Positions 11,146 to 22,419 of a DNA stretch of 64,000 nucleotides are shown here, in pieces. Position numbers and translations under genes: made by a program. The stretch comes from Volvariella volvacea V23 (lineage: Eukaryota > Basidiomycota > Agaricomycetes > Agaricales > Pluteaceae), in assembly GCA_000349905.1 (NCBI GenBank), contig KB722737.1, positions 891,327 through 955,326 on the forward strand, given 5' to 3'. The notes below the pieces were generated by a model that worked only from the letters and a program-made list of their open reading frames with translations, was not told the DNA's origin and did not search any database. Position 1 is the first letter of the stretch. Each line of letters starts with the position of its first letter.

Positions 11146-14141
11146 CTAATTAACATCAACAGCCTTCAAAATCTCCCTAGGTGCACTCTCATCCTTCACC
11201 GATACCACCCGTCCATCCTTCTCGACATCGCTATCCATATCACGCTCCGCATGCTCAAACTCAGCTTCCAACTCTCTCACAGCTCTCTCTCTCTCCAACG
11301 GATTCCACTTCTGATTGGCACTGTTCGATTTAACAATATTCAGGCTCCCTCCAAATTGGGGTTTCGCAATGGGTGGGCCAACGATGGCGTTTTGCTCGTT
11401 GATGGTGTAGGATGAAGGAGGAGATAATGGCGATGAAGGGGAGAACAAGAATCCGTGGTGGATGGAACTCAATAGTGCCGAGATGGGTGTCTTGGCTGCT
11501 TGAGCGTGTAGTGAGAATAGCTCATCTGATCCGGGTGCTTGTGGTGTTGAGAAAGCGAGGTTGGGGTTTCCGTTGTTAGCGGTAGTAGGTTTGGTAGCAG
11601 TGGAAGAAGCATTTGAAGTCGGGGGTGTAGGGTATCCAAATTTGTTCAACGAATCTGAAGTAGTAGAAGCCGTAACTTTGCTCGTCAAGGTCGTCAAATC
11701 TTGAGATAGGTGGTGTTCAACGACAGGAAGACCCTTGCGTTCTGTATCCTCATACTCTTCTGCCTCCGAAGTAACTTCGCCGTCCACTTCAACTTTGGTA
11801 TCAGCGTGTTGAACTATGGTTTCCTCCGAGTCATTGTCTTGTTCATCATCATGCTCATCGTGCTCATCATCCTGATCTTCAGCGGTTTCGGCTGCAAGGT
11901 CTAGTTCGTCCTCATGTTCAGCTTCATCGACAGGCTCGGATCCCTCGTCTTCTTCCTCATGGTCTTGTTCATGGAGATCCTCCTCGTCCTCCAAGTTCTC
12001 TACTGGGCTCTTGGCCATCTCCACATTCTCAGACTCAATCTCAATCCCTTTCTCATCCGCGCCTTTTGCACCAGGCACCGGTGAAGGTGGGAGTGGCACA
12101 TTCTCCGGCTCCCTCTTCCCAACCGGCTTCTGCGGTTGCGCCTTATTCCTTCCTTTCTCAGCGACGGAGGGTGGCCTAGGTGGCTGACTCTTCCCTTTAA
12201 CAGGGGCTGGTGGTGGTCCCATCTTACCCTTCCCTTTCGCACTGGTCGAGGACGCCAACGAGGATGTGCTCTTTGTGAGTTTGGTTGAAGCAGCTGCGCT
12301 AGAGGTAGTCGCCATGCTTCCAGTTCTGGTATGTGTTGGTTGTGGTTTAGGGGCAGCCTTAGCCGTGGTGGGCTTGGACACTGCTGCAGTTTTCGAACTT
12401 GCGGTGGAGGGTTTAGATGCAGGCTTAGTGTCTGTAGTCGTTATTTTCTTGGTTTGCATGCGAGCTAATTGCGCCAGCGTTGGTTGAGTGAGACTCCTCT
12501 CCTTTCCCTTACTCGAAGCAGCACCTGTGGCAGAGGTCGAAGCACCAGTCACTGTCTTTACCGCTGATGCCGCAGCCGAGCTTGTGGAAGCATTACTGCG
12601 AGTGCTCGTTGTCCTCTCCCTAGCAGTGGGGACTGGTGGAGGCAACATCGGCTTCTTTACGGCTTTAGCTGGAGGAGCTGTACTGGATGCTGCGACTTTC
12701 GCTGGTTTGGCCTCAGAAGATGGACCAGCCACAGCACTCCCACCTGCGCTCACCGGTGCAGGTGCTTTCGATTCTGGGGGAGGCGGCTGAGGGGCGTACA
12801 CTCTCCTTGGTCCAGATTGAACGGAAGCTGTTGTTGAAGAGGTAGGGGCTGGCCTGACGCTTGATGGTGCGCTTCCTGCGTGTTCAGCCTTGGTTATTAC
12901 TGACCGCTGTGGCTTCATGACTTGAGGGGGAGGCCTTGACGAGACCACAGGAGGTGGGGCTTGACTCGTGGAAATTGTTCGTGTTCGTGAAGGTGGTAAT
13001 CTCTGGGCTTCCCTTGAGGATGTAGATGATGCAAGGGGCTCTGCTCGTGTCGCTCGTGATGGTCCTGTGGATGTTGCATTATTGGCAAGCGCCCTGGAGG
13101 GAGGACGTGGTGGGGGATTGGATGATGCCGTGGCCGCGAGATTGGATATCGATCTCATTTTTGAGAGGTGTCCCTGTGCTCTAGAAGAGGGTCTGGGTGG
13201 TGCAGCTTGGGCTGAAGGAACAAAGTTACAAAATAGAGGCAATCATGTGAGCAAGTATGATGAAAAAGTAGTGTGAACGAGAAACTGTATACTTTGTGAA
13301 CTGCTAGGCAAGGATTGTATGTTCAAATATTTCTTGATTGTTGGTGTCAGTGGTGCTGCAAACCTACGTTTAATCATAAGTGATCATGCTATGCGCGTCT
13401 AAGCTCGACTTGAAGCACATACCCAGGTAACCGATCAGCTAAAAGTTGTTTATATGCTTCAAATATCTGCTTTCCGACTTTCCTAACATCCGCACTGGCA
13501 TCTCTGGCAGTGGTCTTAATGATAGTCTCCACCTCCACTGCGCGACTCTCCTTTTCTATGTCCGGTGGGTTGAAACAGTTGAGACAAGCCAAGGTTCCTT
13601 CTGCTACTACCAATCTTAGAGAACTAGCCTTGTCCTTCACATTATGCACGAAGTAGGTTAATATTGCGGGTAGTTGTGTTGTTTCGATTACGGCCAATAT
13701 ACACGCTCTAGCACGCGTCACGACGACCTTGTTGGTACGCGAGCAGAGAATTAGGAGTGTGGGAAAGTATAATGGAAGTAGGGGCTCGAAATGTGTTCCC
13801 CCAAGAGCCGTAGCCATTGATGATACCAAGTCAATGGCAACACCAGACAGTCGTGTACGTTCGGACAGCATGGCGGAACATATTGGACGAGAAAAGGAGC
13901 GCAGGTGAGGCACGAGATCGTCGGGGTATTCACCGCCACCATTTGTACATAGGAATGTGAGGCGACTTAGTCCATCAGATATTGCATCCCAGGTCTCTTC
14001 GGTTTCGGGTTGGGTAATTTTATGTTTAAGGGTGTCGATTTCCCTTCTCAACGATGAAGCCGAGTGGATGTGCTATCCAGCATGCCGCGTCAAGTGTATT
14101 CTCAGTGGCCAACGAGGAGGATGACCTACCGGAGTGGACAT
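11146..14141 (-). CDS. CLASP/Stu1-like TOG-domain microtubule protein
   Basis: Microtubule regulator with one TOG-like HEAT array near the N-terminus. Exons 14130-14141 (four codons, MSTP), 13423-14072, 13293-13363 and 11146-13211 join to 932 codons in frame. Residues ~5-220 resemble the CLASP N-terminal domain: helical repeats containing LSRLTFLC, AIDLVSSMATALGG, FPTLLILCSRTNKVV, then TARDASADVRKVGKQIFEAY. A short PLTPTIKKYL segment follows. The rest is disordered: Ser/Pro/Ala/Arg-rich (~250-620), then acidic (E/D runs ~620-720), with a short charged helix near the end (ERERAVRELEAEFEHAERD). Ser/Arg-rich linkers after a TOG domain are where CLASPs bind EB1 and microtubules. I infer such a role. 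Having a single TOG is short for the family. It could instead be a CLASP_N-only paralogue. Confidence 0.75.
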
Positions 14142-14576
14142 GGTTGAAGTCGTGCCTAAGGTCTCCACCAAAACCGATGGTTCGAGCGAAAGTTGTGACA
14201 AGACGGGTGATGCAAACAATCGCAAATACTACGTCACGCGTAGGAAGGTGGTGGTTGGGGTCCTGGATCGCGACGCGTCATTTACCTGGGGCGACGCGCC
14301 GGCCCATCGCAACACATTGCACTGCGACACCAGCCACCCTTGCGCATCCAGAATGCGCGGTTTATGGCGTGCCAATCGTCCAACGCTGAATATCCGCGCG
14401 AAGAGTGCCTATCCGGTTCACGTGACCAGGTCTGGAAAGTTCGTGAACTTTTGGACGCGCTCACCATTGTCGATGTCAAAAAGGCGCCGTATATATAGCC
14501 TCCGCGATTCTTGGAATCTGCGTCGCTCTTAACCCATTCCCCTCATCCCCTGTCCATTGCGACCCATCTCCATTCA
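14142..14576. promoter_or_regulatory. divergent promoter between the CLASP-like gene and the 14577 gene
   Basis: 435 bases between two divergent start codons. Visible elements: two ACGCGT boxes (14236-14241, 14273-14278; the core bound by the fungal MBF G1/S factor), further ACGCG cores near 14293 and 14454, one CACGTG E-box (14419-14424), and a TATATATA at 14490-14497, 80 bases before the + strand ATG. Function is inferred from the motifs only. ACGCGT is expected roughly 15 times by chance in a window of this size. Confidence 0.45.
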
Positions 14577-16164
14577 ATGGCCTCAACTCAGACACGATGG
14601 GCTGCCGATCCGATTAGCCATCCTTGGTTCAAACTGCCATCTATGAAGCGCAAGCACTCTGCAGCCTCTTCGCCATCCAGCAGTCCTGGTAGTACTCATA
14701 GCACGCTTGGCGAGGACCCTGGCGATCCATCGGATACGGACTCAGCTCCTCCGCCACCAACAAAACGCCGGCGGTGTCATGTTCTTGAGAAACGTCTCGC
14801 CGACCTTACGCTGGAAAATACCTATGCTTCTGGTGCCTCAAATTCGTATTCCACTATTCCATTTGAGACATTAGACGTTGAACCAGAGGTCATTCACCCT
14901 GCCGATGACCCTCAAACAACCCCTAAGGTTCATCGTGGCCACACCCAGCCACGCTACCAATATACCCAGCCAACACAGTCTGCGCTATTCTCGGAGGAGC
15001 TAGGATTCCCAGATAACACCCTAACTATCTCGGAGATCGATATGAATGGTAACGGTACAGCGCCCGGTTCTCCCTATCTGGAGAGCATGGTGGATCCTTC
15101 ACCGTACTCTGTAGAAGAGCCAATACCGGAAGTTAAAATGAAAACCTCTAGTTGGTATGAACCAGAGCCAGATCGTAAGTATAGACACATGCCCCTACCT
15201 TTCTTATCTTTCGGTCTGTTTTAACTTTGATTATGAATACCTTCATTATCATTTGACCCTGCTTTTAAATTGCTCGACTCTGAACTTTGTATGCTCACCC
15301 AATTCATCGTTATCAGGTATCGTAATAACCGACCTAGATTCCTACTCTGATGATGAAGACGAAGTCGAGACTGTCAATGATTCCGTCAACTCTTCATCTG
15401 GGTCTACGCTCGAGATCTCTCCGGCCCTTCTCGAACATATCCGCTCACGTTCAAAAGCGTCACTAGATCCTCATCTCACACAACCACCAATCCCTGAATC
15501 ATCCCCAAGCCAGGCGCTGGTGTTATTCAGACCTCTCAAAATTCCCGTGAATCCACCGCGTGAGAGCGGAGATAGTCAAGACAACAAACCACAGGAACAG
15601 CCAAGGTCAGCAATGGAGCCAGCACCCTCGGAATCTACCCAACCGACAGCGCAAATATTACCTTTCACGAACTCCATATTCCCAGCTGCATCAACATCAG
15701 CATCAGCATCGCCCATGGACACATCCCCATTACCGTCACCACCCCCGCCTCCAATAGCAACCGTGCCCTCAATCTTATCACCTTCTCAGCAACCCTTTGC
15801 ATCGTCATCTCTTCCCACCACTTCTCCACCATCAATCAACGCAACCTCATACCTTCCATCTGGGTCTTTCCTCGCCACCAACCCTATGCTGACTGGAACG
15901 GACCAAGCTACGTCCCCATTCAATACCCTGACGACCCAGCAATTACCTCAACCCGCACCCTCAATACCCTTCTTCCCCTTCCAGCCACAGCCACAACCAC
16001 AGCCCGAGTTTGGCATAGCTCTCGGTCTAGGTATGAACACAAACACGCCCGCCACCCCATTTCCGTCATTCAACGGCGGCGGATTGCCTGCTATGAACGC
16101 CTACATGGGTTTGACTCCGGGAGTGCCAGTGGACGATGACGACAGAATGGATGTCGAACCTTAA
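14577..16164 (+). CDS. Ser/Pro-rich hypothetical protein, possibly nuclear
   Basis: Not recognised as a characterised family. Two exons, 14577-15174 and 15317-16164, give 481 codons. The start at 14577 lies 80 bases after a TATA element; an upstream in-frame ATG at 14511 would leave only ~14 bases after the TATA. Residues 20-70 hold a basic KRKH, Ser-rich stretch and TKRRRCHVLEKRL, a possible nuclear signal. Acidic patches follow (DSYSDDEDEVETVND), then SPALLEHIRSRSKASLD and ALVLFRPLKIPV, short ordered motifs I have seen in other uncharacterised basidiomycete proteins. The last 200 residues are low-complexity Pro/Ser/Gln, consistent with an activation or scaffold region. No enzymatic motif is visible. 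Confidence 0.65.
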
Positions 16165-17298
16165 ACATCAATCAATCAACCACAGTCACGGCGCGACGTC
16201 GAGTTTGAGAGAATTTCTGGGTTTAACCTGAGCTCGATTTGATCCCATTGTCGTTACCCTGGTGGACTACCCTTCTGAGGTGGTTGAGAAGGAAGTTGTG
16301 GCTACGTTTTCGGCATGCTATTGCTATATCTAACAAGTTTGCTGCTCCCGTGGTCTTTCAGCATATTTTATTGCAACTGTACATATACTGCATTCGCTGG
16401 GGTTCATATTCACGCTGTTGTGTTATTTAGACCACGTCCCAATACCAGAGGCATTCAAATATTGCATTTTTGCCAAAGTCCACAGCTTTGTCAATCAAAC
16501 AACATATTTGGAGCGGAACTCGTGTATATGTGCGCTAGGAGACAACCATATATAATGAAAAAAAAGGACGACAGAAGGAAATCCAATAATGCCGAGAGTA
16601 GACTGGATGAGGAAATAGAAATTACTATTCGAGCCTGTGAGCCTGCCATGCGCATCAACGGGGAAACAGGTACTAGTTGAGACATGCCGCGCATCATTTG
16701 GTCTGCAGTAAGCAAGGGAGACTAGGACTAGGACACCATGGAAGGAAAGGGGTTAGGGAAATCGGGACATATGAGGGTGCGGAGATGGGTGAACGGAGGT
16801 GAGTCGGCGACACGATGTAGGTCATTGCCAAGGGACGATACCAAAAGGATACACAGAGGACGAGGGTGACGAGAGAGGGTACAGGTGAAGAAAGTTGCCT
16901 ATACTTAGCGCAGACATGTGATAATAGAGTTTGAGGCAGAAGCACGCCTTAAGGGATGGAAAGAAGCAAACAGAACAAGGGGGAGAACTTTGAAAGGGGA
17001 TTTTGAGGGACGGGAAGGGGAGGAGTGGGTGAAAGCGAAAACGGGGGTCAAAAGTTCAAGGGAGGGAGGTAAGGGTGTGACGTGGAGGTTGCGTGAAAAT
17101 AAACGAGTACCTGACTGGATGAATGCAAAACAGGGCGTGTTATATCGTACTGAGAACCATAACCAAGACGAGTAAGAATCGGTTTGGGAGAGATAGTTGT
17201 AACGAGATAGAAATGAGCATAGCAAAGAGGCCACAGAAAGAGGAAAGGAACCCAGTATTGGACAATGAGTACCGCCGCAGCTACGATGTGTGTGAATG
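16165..17298. other. intergenic region between convergent genes
   Basis: Lies between the 3' ends of the 14577 gene and HAP2. No coding signal with splice support was found. Presumably both 3' UTRs plus spacer. Confidence 0.5.
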
Positions 17299-18531
17299 TC
17301 AGGAAGGAGCAGCACTTCCCGCGCCGAAACCTAGCATCTCCGTTCTGCGTGAACCGTCCACTTCTGATACAGGAGTGGAGTCAGGGTACAGCCCGTGAAA
17401 GTAATTCAAGTTTGAGTGATGATGCCTCGCATGGGCATGTGGATGCGGAACATGATGCATGGCGGGATAAGGCGAGCTTAAAGTAATAGAAGCCGGGTTG
17501 GTGGCCCCTCCTCCTGCAGGCCCGGGTCCGCTAGGGCCTGGATTCCCAGATGGACCTTTGTTGTGATTATGATGTTGAGTATAGTACGCTGGCAACTTGG
17601 CTTGGGGTACTGAGGACGGTGGTTGAGGTGTTTGGGGGATGTGAATTGCTGGGTGGGGGATGGTGTGAGGAGGGATGGGCATAGGTGTATCCATTGACCT
17701 GTACAAGTCTGGCATCATATTAATGTCACCACCTGGGGGTTTGTCGTGATATTCCGATCCGCCTGCACTAGGCTGCAATTGTGGTTGTTGTGGCTGTGGT
17801 CCCGGATGAGGCTGCAGTGGATGCAAATGATGAGGCGGACCCGGAGGTGGCTGTTGTGGTTGTGGAGTCGGCATGTGCATCATCGACGACGATGAGGATG
17901 ACGAGGGAACTGGTGTGGGGGGCGACTGGCCGCTGTCAGGCACATCGTCCTCGTCCATATCGTCGTCAGCATCATCTGCCCCGTTGGAAGGGCTTGGATG
18001 TTCGCCCCCGTTTCCTGTAGCTTTTTGCGCTGCTATCTCTTCAGCAGTTAAGAAACGACCGCCAGGTCCTCTGGGGCGTCTCATGGCATGCCTGTGCCGT
18101 GATTCATGAAGATAAGGCTAGCGAATCATGGTCAAGCAGATTGTGAAACGAAGGAGATTGTGTGTGCGCATGTGTGCAAAAAATTGAACCCACCCCATTA
18201 GACACCCACCCCGAAACCGCACGAACATCCCAAACATGAGCGAATTCTGCTATATAATGCTGCAAAGAATGCTTACCTTGCGCTGTCTTGAGAGACGATG
18301 AACTTCCTCTAGCCTAGCCCTCGCAACGCGACGTTTGAGAATACGGAAATACTGTTTGGCGTTGACATAGAGGGGTTCCTCGTCGATGGGCTGCTGGTCT
18401 TGTTGGTGACCATCCTGCTGCTGGTGATGGTCGATGAAGAGGTTTTCTTGTGAGTTTCTGTACTGGAACTGTGTGTTCTGCAGGTCGAGCTGATAGGCGG
18501 ACGGAAAGAGGTGATCGACGCCGTTCTCCAT
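17299..18531 (-). CDS. HAP2: HAP2/NF-YA CCAAT-binding transcription factor subunit
   Basis: DNA-contacting subunit of the heterotrimeric CCAAT-binding complex (Hap2/3/5, NF-Y). Two exons, 18277-18531 and 17299-18117, join to 357 codons. The conserved core spans the junction. The first part is the subunit-association helix (EEPLYVNAKQYFRILKRR...ARLEEVHRLSRQRK). It continues after the intron with the DNA-binding part (PYLHESRHRHAMRRPRGPGGRF), which includes the minor-groove-contacting R/H residues. The intron splits the core right after RQRK. Upstream is a Gln/His-rich segment; downstream is a long Pro/Gln/His/Ser tail with an acidic patch (DDADDDMDEDD). Start 18531 gives a normal short N-terminus. 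A longer in-frame extension to 18669 would run into the divergent promoter. Confidence 0.93.
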
Positions 18532-18704
18532 GATGATTGGCTCGAGCAATCCACTTGCTCCTCTACCAATCCACAAACGCTCCTGACCCGAACAAGCACC
18601 ACGCTCGTCACGCTCACCCCACCGTAACGTCACGCTTGCCTCTGTTGTCTCGTCCCTTGTTGCCCTCAACCTTTTGCCACCGAGTCCCTATTCTTTTCTC
18701 TGCC
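18532..18704. promoter_or_regulatory. divergent promoter HAP2 / SAP gene with CCAAT boxes
   Basis: 173 bases between the HAP2 and SAP-domain start codons. CCAAT occurs at 18566-18570 (+) and its complement ATTGG at 18536-18540. Since HAP2 encodes the CCAAT-binding subunit, autoregulation is a reasonable inference; it is known for Aspergillus hapB. Confidence 0.45.
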
Positions 18705-19717
18705 ATGTCCTCCGAATCTACTGCTGATCGCCTCAAAGCCCTCAAGGTCGTCGACCTCAAGCAAATTCTGTCCAGTGCTTCCGTTTCCGCGCCAGCGAAA
18801 AGCACAAAGGCAGACCTGATTGCTAAAATACTGGGCAGCCAGCCAGCTCTCGACGCGTTCAACAAGCTACACCCAGCTGTACATGATGACCTGGTATGCT
18901 TAGTAGCGGCGTCCACCGTTATCTGTACTGATAGTTTTCCTTAGCTAGCACCTCCAGAAGAGTATGTTCTGTTCTCCAACTTGTAGTTTCCACGCTCACG
19001 ACCTCCCAAGGTTCACATGGAATGACGACAAACCGGCTTCGCCACCACCCAAGGCCTCAGCTGCACCTTCAGCCAAAGCACCAGCATCCGCTCCTAAACC
19101 ACCTTCACCCACAAAACCCAAGTCAACAATCACCCACCCGCCAGCAAACAGCACACCCTCCGCCACAGCTGCCCCAGACCCACCAGCAAAACCCTCCACG
19201 ACGGAGGCCACGGCCTCCGCTAATGACACTGACGCAAGTGGTGCGGATGCTGAGTCATCAGCAACAGCCGTTGATCCCGAACTTGAGCGACGCAAAGCCC
19301 GTGCAGAACGCTTCGGAATCCCACTTGTCGAGAATCCTGCATCCATAGTCAAGAAGAAAGGTGGCAACAACCAGCGCCAGCAAAGACAGCAGCAGCGCGG
19401 AAAGGGGAAGAACAAGCCTGACAACAAGCTTGCCGCTCCTGCTCCCGCTTCCGCAGACGTACGTTCTAGCACCCCTCTTGTTTGGATACTTCCTTAAGTG
19501 TTTCTTTTGGTGTAGGACCCAGAGAAGTTGAAAGCTCGGGCCGATAGATTCGCTACCTCCACCGAAGACAAGGGAAGGAAGCGCCCTGCTAAAGAGGCCG
19601 TTGATCCTGAGGAGGAAGAAAAGCGAAGAAAGCGTGCGGAACGATTTGGTCTCGTGAGTTTCCTGTAATGCATGCCCATACTCTTGACTTAATTTCGCAT
19701 AGCCGGTCAAGGCATAG
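18705..19717 (+). CDS. SAP-domain protein, Tho1/CIP29(SARNP)-like
   Basis: Probable nuclear RNA-export/mRNP factor. Five exons, 18705-18893, 18945-18961 (17 nt), 19011-19458, 19516-19653 and 19703-19717, join to 268 codons. The N-terminal SAP motif covers residues ~8-42 (LKALKVVDLKQILSS...KADLIAKILG). A Pro/Ala-rich linker follows. The C-terminus has repeated basic elements of the type E-x-R-x-K-A-R-A-E-R-F-G: ARAERFGIP, ARADRFATS and KRAERFGLP, the mark of Tho1/SARNP proteins, which bind RNA and the DEAD-box helicase Sub2/UAP56. RQQRQQQRGKGK between them is likely RNA-binding. The protein ends PVKA at 19717. Divergent from HAP2. Confidence 0.85.
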
Positions 19718-22419
19718 AGACCATCTACTTTTGAATTACACCATATGTTGCCCAGTAAGAGTTGCCTGGGTGGGTTCGACCTCTACCTTGCTTCTATGCG
19801 GTCTCAATTATCTCATTCTTATTTCTCGGACCGCTCCTAAATGCATGATATTGCTCCTACGATAATACCCTCCTTGCTCTTGCCACCCCCTTGTTCTTCA
19901 TAAATATCTATAATGTGTAGTAGACAAAATTCCTCCAATCACGATGTGACGCTGACGAATCTGAGGTTGAGTTGGGTATCACAGGCAATGTCAAATTGTG
20001 AATGAACGGCTAGCGATTGGCGAGAGTCAACGACCCAATGAACACAGCTCGTCCTAGATCCAATTACCGAAACGCGGAGTCACGGATATAACACTGCGGC
20101 GAATCCGAAGGCTGCCTGTGGTTGGTTGGCACTGGACAGCGAGTGCCCTCACTCCTGTCAATCGTGCACGCCAATGATCACCGCGCGGGCGTAATGAATT
20201 GTGCGTTTTCGGAGGTATGTCCAAGTATGGCTATTTCGTTTGTAATTCACCGTTCCAGTGAGGTCTGGCCACCTCAAGCCAATCCAGAGCCTCATAATCA
20301 AAATGCAGCTATGCAATCACAGCGCGACTTCGATGTAAGCGATAGCAGAGTCCCGATCGGGTTAATTAAGCGCTCGAAGCTTACTGGTGCACAATGACCG
20401 GGCACTTCCGGCTACATAACTTGGATGTAACCTATCGAAGTTGCTTATTGCCCTGTGGTTTTCTTATGAGATACATCGAGTACTACGACTGGAACCCAAC
20501 TTACACGGCCACTTCATACTAATCATTGGCAGCCTCTAATTGCACGAACAACCTGGGAGCTCAGGATCGCGAGCCTGACCCTCGCCGCATGCCAGTGGAA
20601 TAGAGTGTAAGTAGCCCTGCCAATATTATTCCTCAACTCTGAAGGATACTTCAGAAGATGCTCGCACTTGGAAACTGCCATCTTTCTTGACAAGCTTAAC
20701 GGGAACATCATCGTATTATGTCCCTCCGCTCTTCGTCACGTCACTCAACGCCCCATACCGAGAACAAGCCTATTGACTCGGCCTAAGAACTTGCAGACCA
20801 TTGATATGGAGGGAATATGTTATTGTTGCGAGGCACATTACAAATTGTATCACTCAGCTCATTACACGCAACTAGACAGAGAACGGCGGTCATAAATTAG
20901 CGGATCAAGCGTTAGCCCGACTTTCGTACATTGACAAGTTGAACTTGAAATAGATTATCAACACATCTATCACCGCCACCTCCTGCTAGGTTCCGTGGAT
21001 AGAACTTGGATGCTGCTGGACTCGAATCGACTGTTGGGGATAGTGTCGTTGAGCACTCTGATGGAATCAGTCCATAACCATGATAAACGTGAAAATATAT
21101 TTTATGAGGTCTACTAGCAGCTTGGCGACCCGTACAAAAGCACGCGGAATATAAAGGAGATGTGCAATGCAATCGCGGCTTCATCTCATTCTTATAACAA
21201 TGGAAAAGAAACCGAGGGAAGGGGCGCAATTATAGCCTTTGGGTTATTCAAATATCCAGTGACGATTGACCATGCAGAAGACATTTTTCAACAGATAGCG
21301 TACCTATCTGACACCGCGATACTACTTTCAATGTTCTGAATTTTGTACAAACATACCCAAGAATAAATCAAGTTGTTTAGGCACTGCGCTTCTTACCATA
21401 TTTTAAATTGAGTGCTTAAACGCAGGGCACCTGTCATTTGGGGCACACAAGATGAATATTGTTCAGGGGTTTACCAAGTTGTGCGTATGCCCCATTACAG
21501 TGCCACTATTATTTTACAGCCCAACCAAGGTGTCTCGTTGTGAGCAATAGCTGGGTGCTTGATTCCCCTTTCTGAGTTATCGCGAGTGAAAAATAGCAGA
21601 AAATCTACGTGGCGGGCTTGGTCAAAAGACTGTCCATCGGTAGGTGACACTAAGCTTGTAGTATCTCAATATAATAAGTTCAGCCGCACCAAAGTACCGC
21701 ATGATCAGCGTCTATAGAAGCGTCGCAAAGCTCATACAACATAACTGAAGCGTGTCGCCAGAAACCCATTTACAAATTGGAGCTAACCTCTGTTAATAGG
21801 TGGTTGCTGTTTCGAACTACAACCTCAATACATTGGGAAAAGTACGCTGAAGAATAGTTTTTGTGGGTTGATAATTATCCAGATATCGACACCAACACTT
21901 TGCACCTCCATATAAATCCAATAATGCGGAGTTATTGAATCCGTTGGGTTTGAACGTTGATCAGCAGACCACGACAAGTGTCTCGTTATGCAACAGCCTG
22001 GTATAAGTATAGAGAAAGCCGACATGGGGGAGCAAAGTTAAAATGATTCCCAACGCAATGAACGGCAAGTACAACTGGCATGAGCTGGATTGGACAGCAC
22101 AGATACCATTTCCTAGAGATGGAGATCCTGGCCTGATATCACCACCTTGGTTACGACGCTGTGTGATATTTAGGCATGTATCATAAGCAGAATACCATTC
22201 TTAGTTTTGCAAGTTTGTGTGAGATATTAAATTTAGATGCGCAACGATGCGCCTTGCTTGGCAAGGTGGGTCAAAGCAAAATGATGCACCGTGTAACAAT
22301 GGGGGCACATCGCGAGGTAGACAGCAGTAAAGTCATGAATGTGTCTTCACTGCATGCTTGTACCACGCCTCTCCATTATGCACTAGGCCGCCGCTTGTTC
22401 CCTTATACATTCTCCTTCA
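19718..22419. other. gene-poor region (2.7 kb)
   Basis: The longest stretch without a supported gene. Open frames are under 110 codons, share no motifs and have stop-rich surroundings. I saw no transposase, reverse transcriptase, tRNA or obvious terminal repeats. It could be decayed repeat DNA, but nothing readable supports that. Confidence 0.5.

Noticed and set aside
12266..12790. Two + strand open frames, hydrophobic Val/Ala/Leu-rich
   Set aside because: Antisense to the Ser/Ala/Pro-rich part of the CLASP-like gene; membrane-like composition is an artefact of reading that repeat backwards.
19768..19790. GGTTCGACC resembling a tRNA T-loop
   Set aside because: Flanking bases do not form a 5-bp stem, and no acceptor or anticodon arm is found nearby.
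20122..20397. 91-codon + strand open frame in the gene-poor region
   Set aside because: No domain or splice support; length expected by chance.
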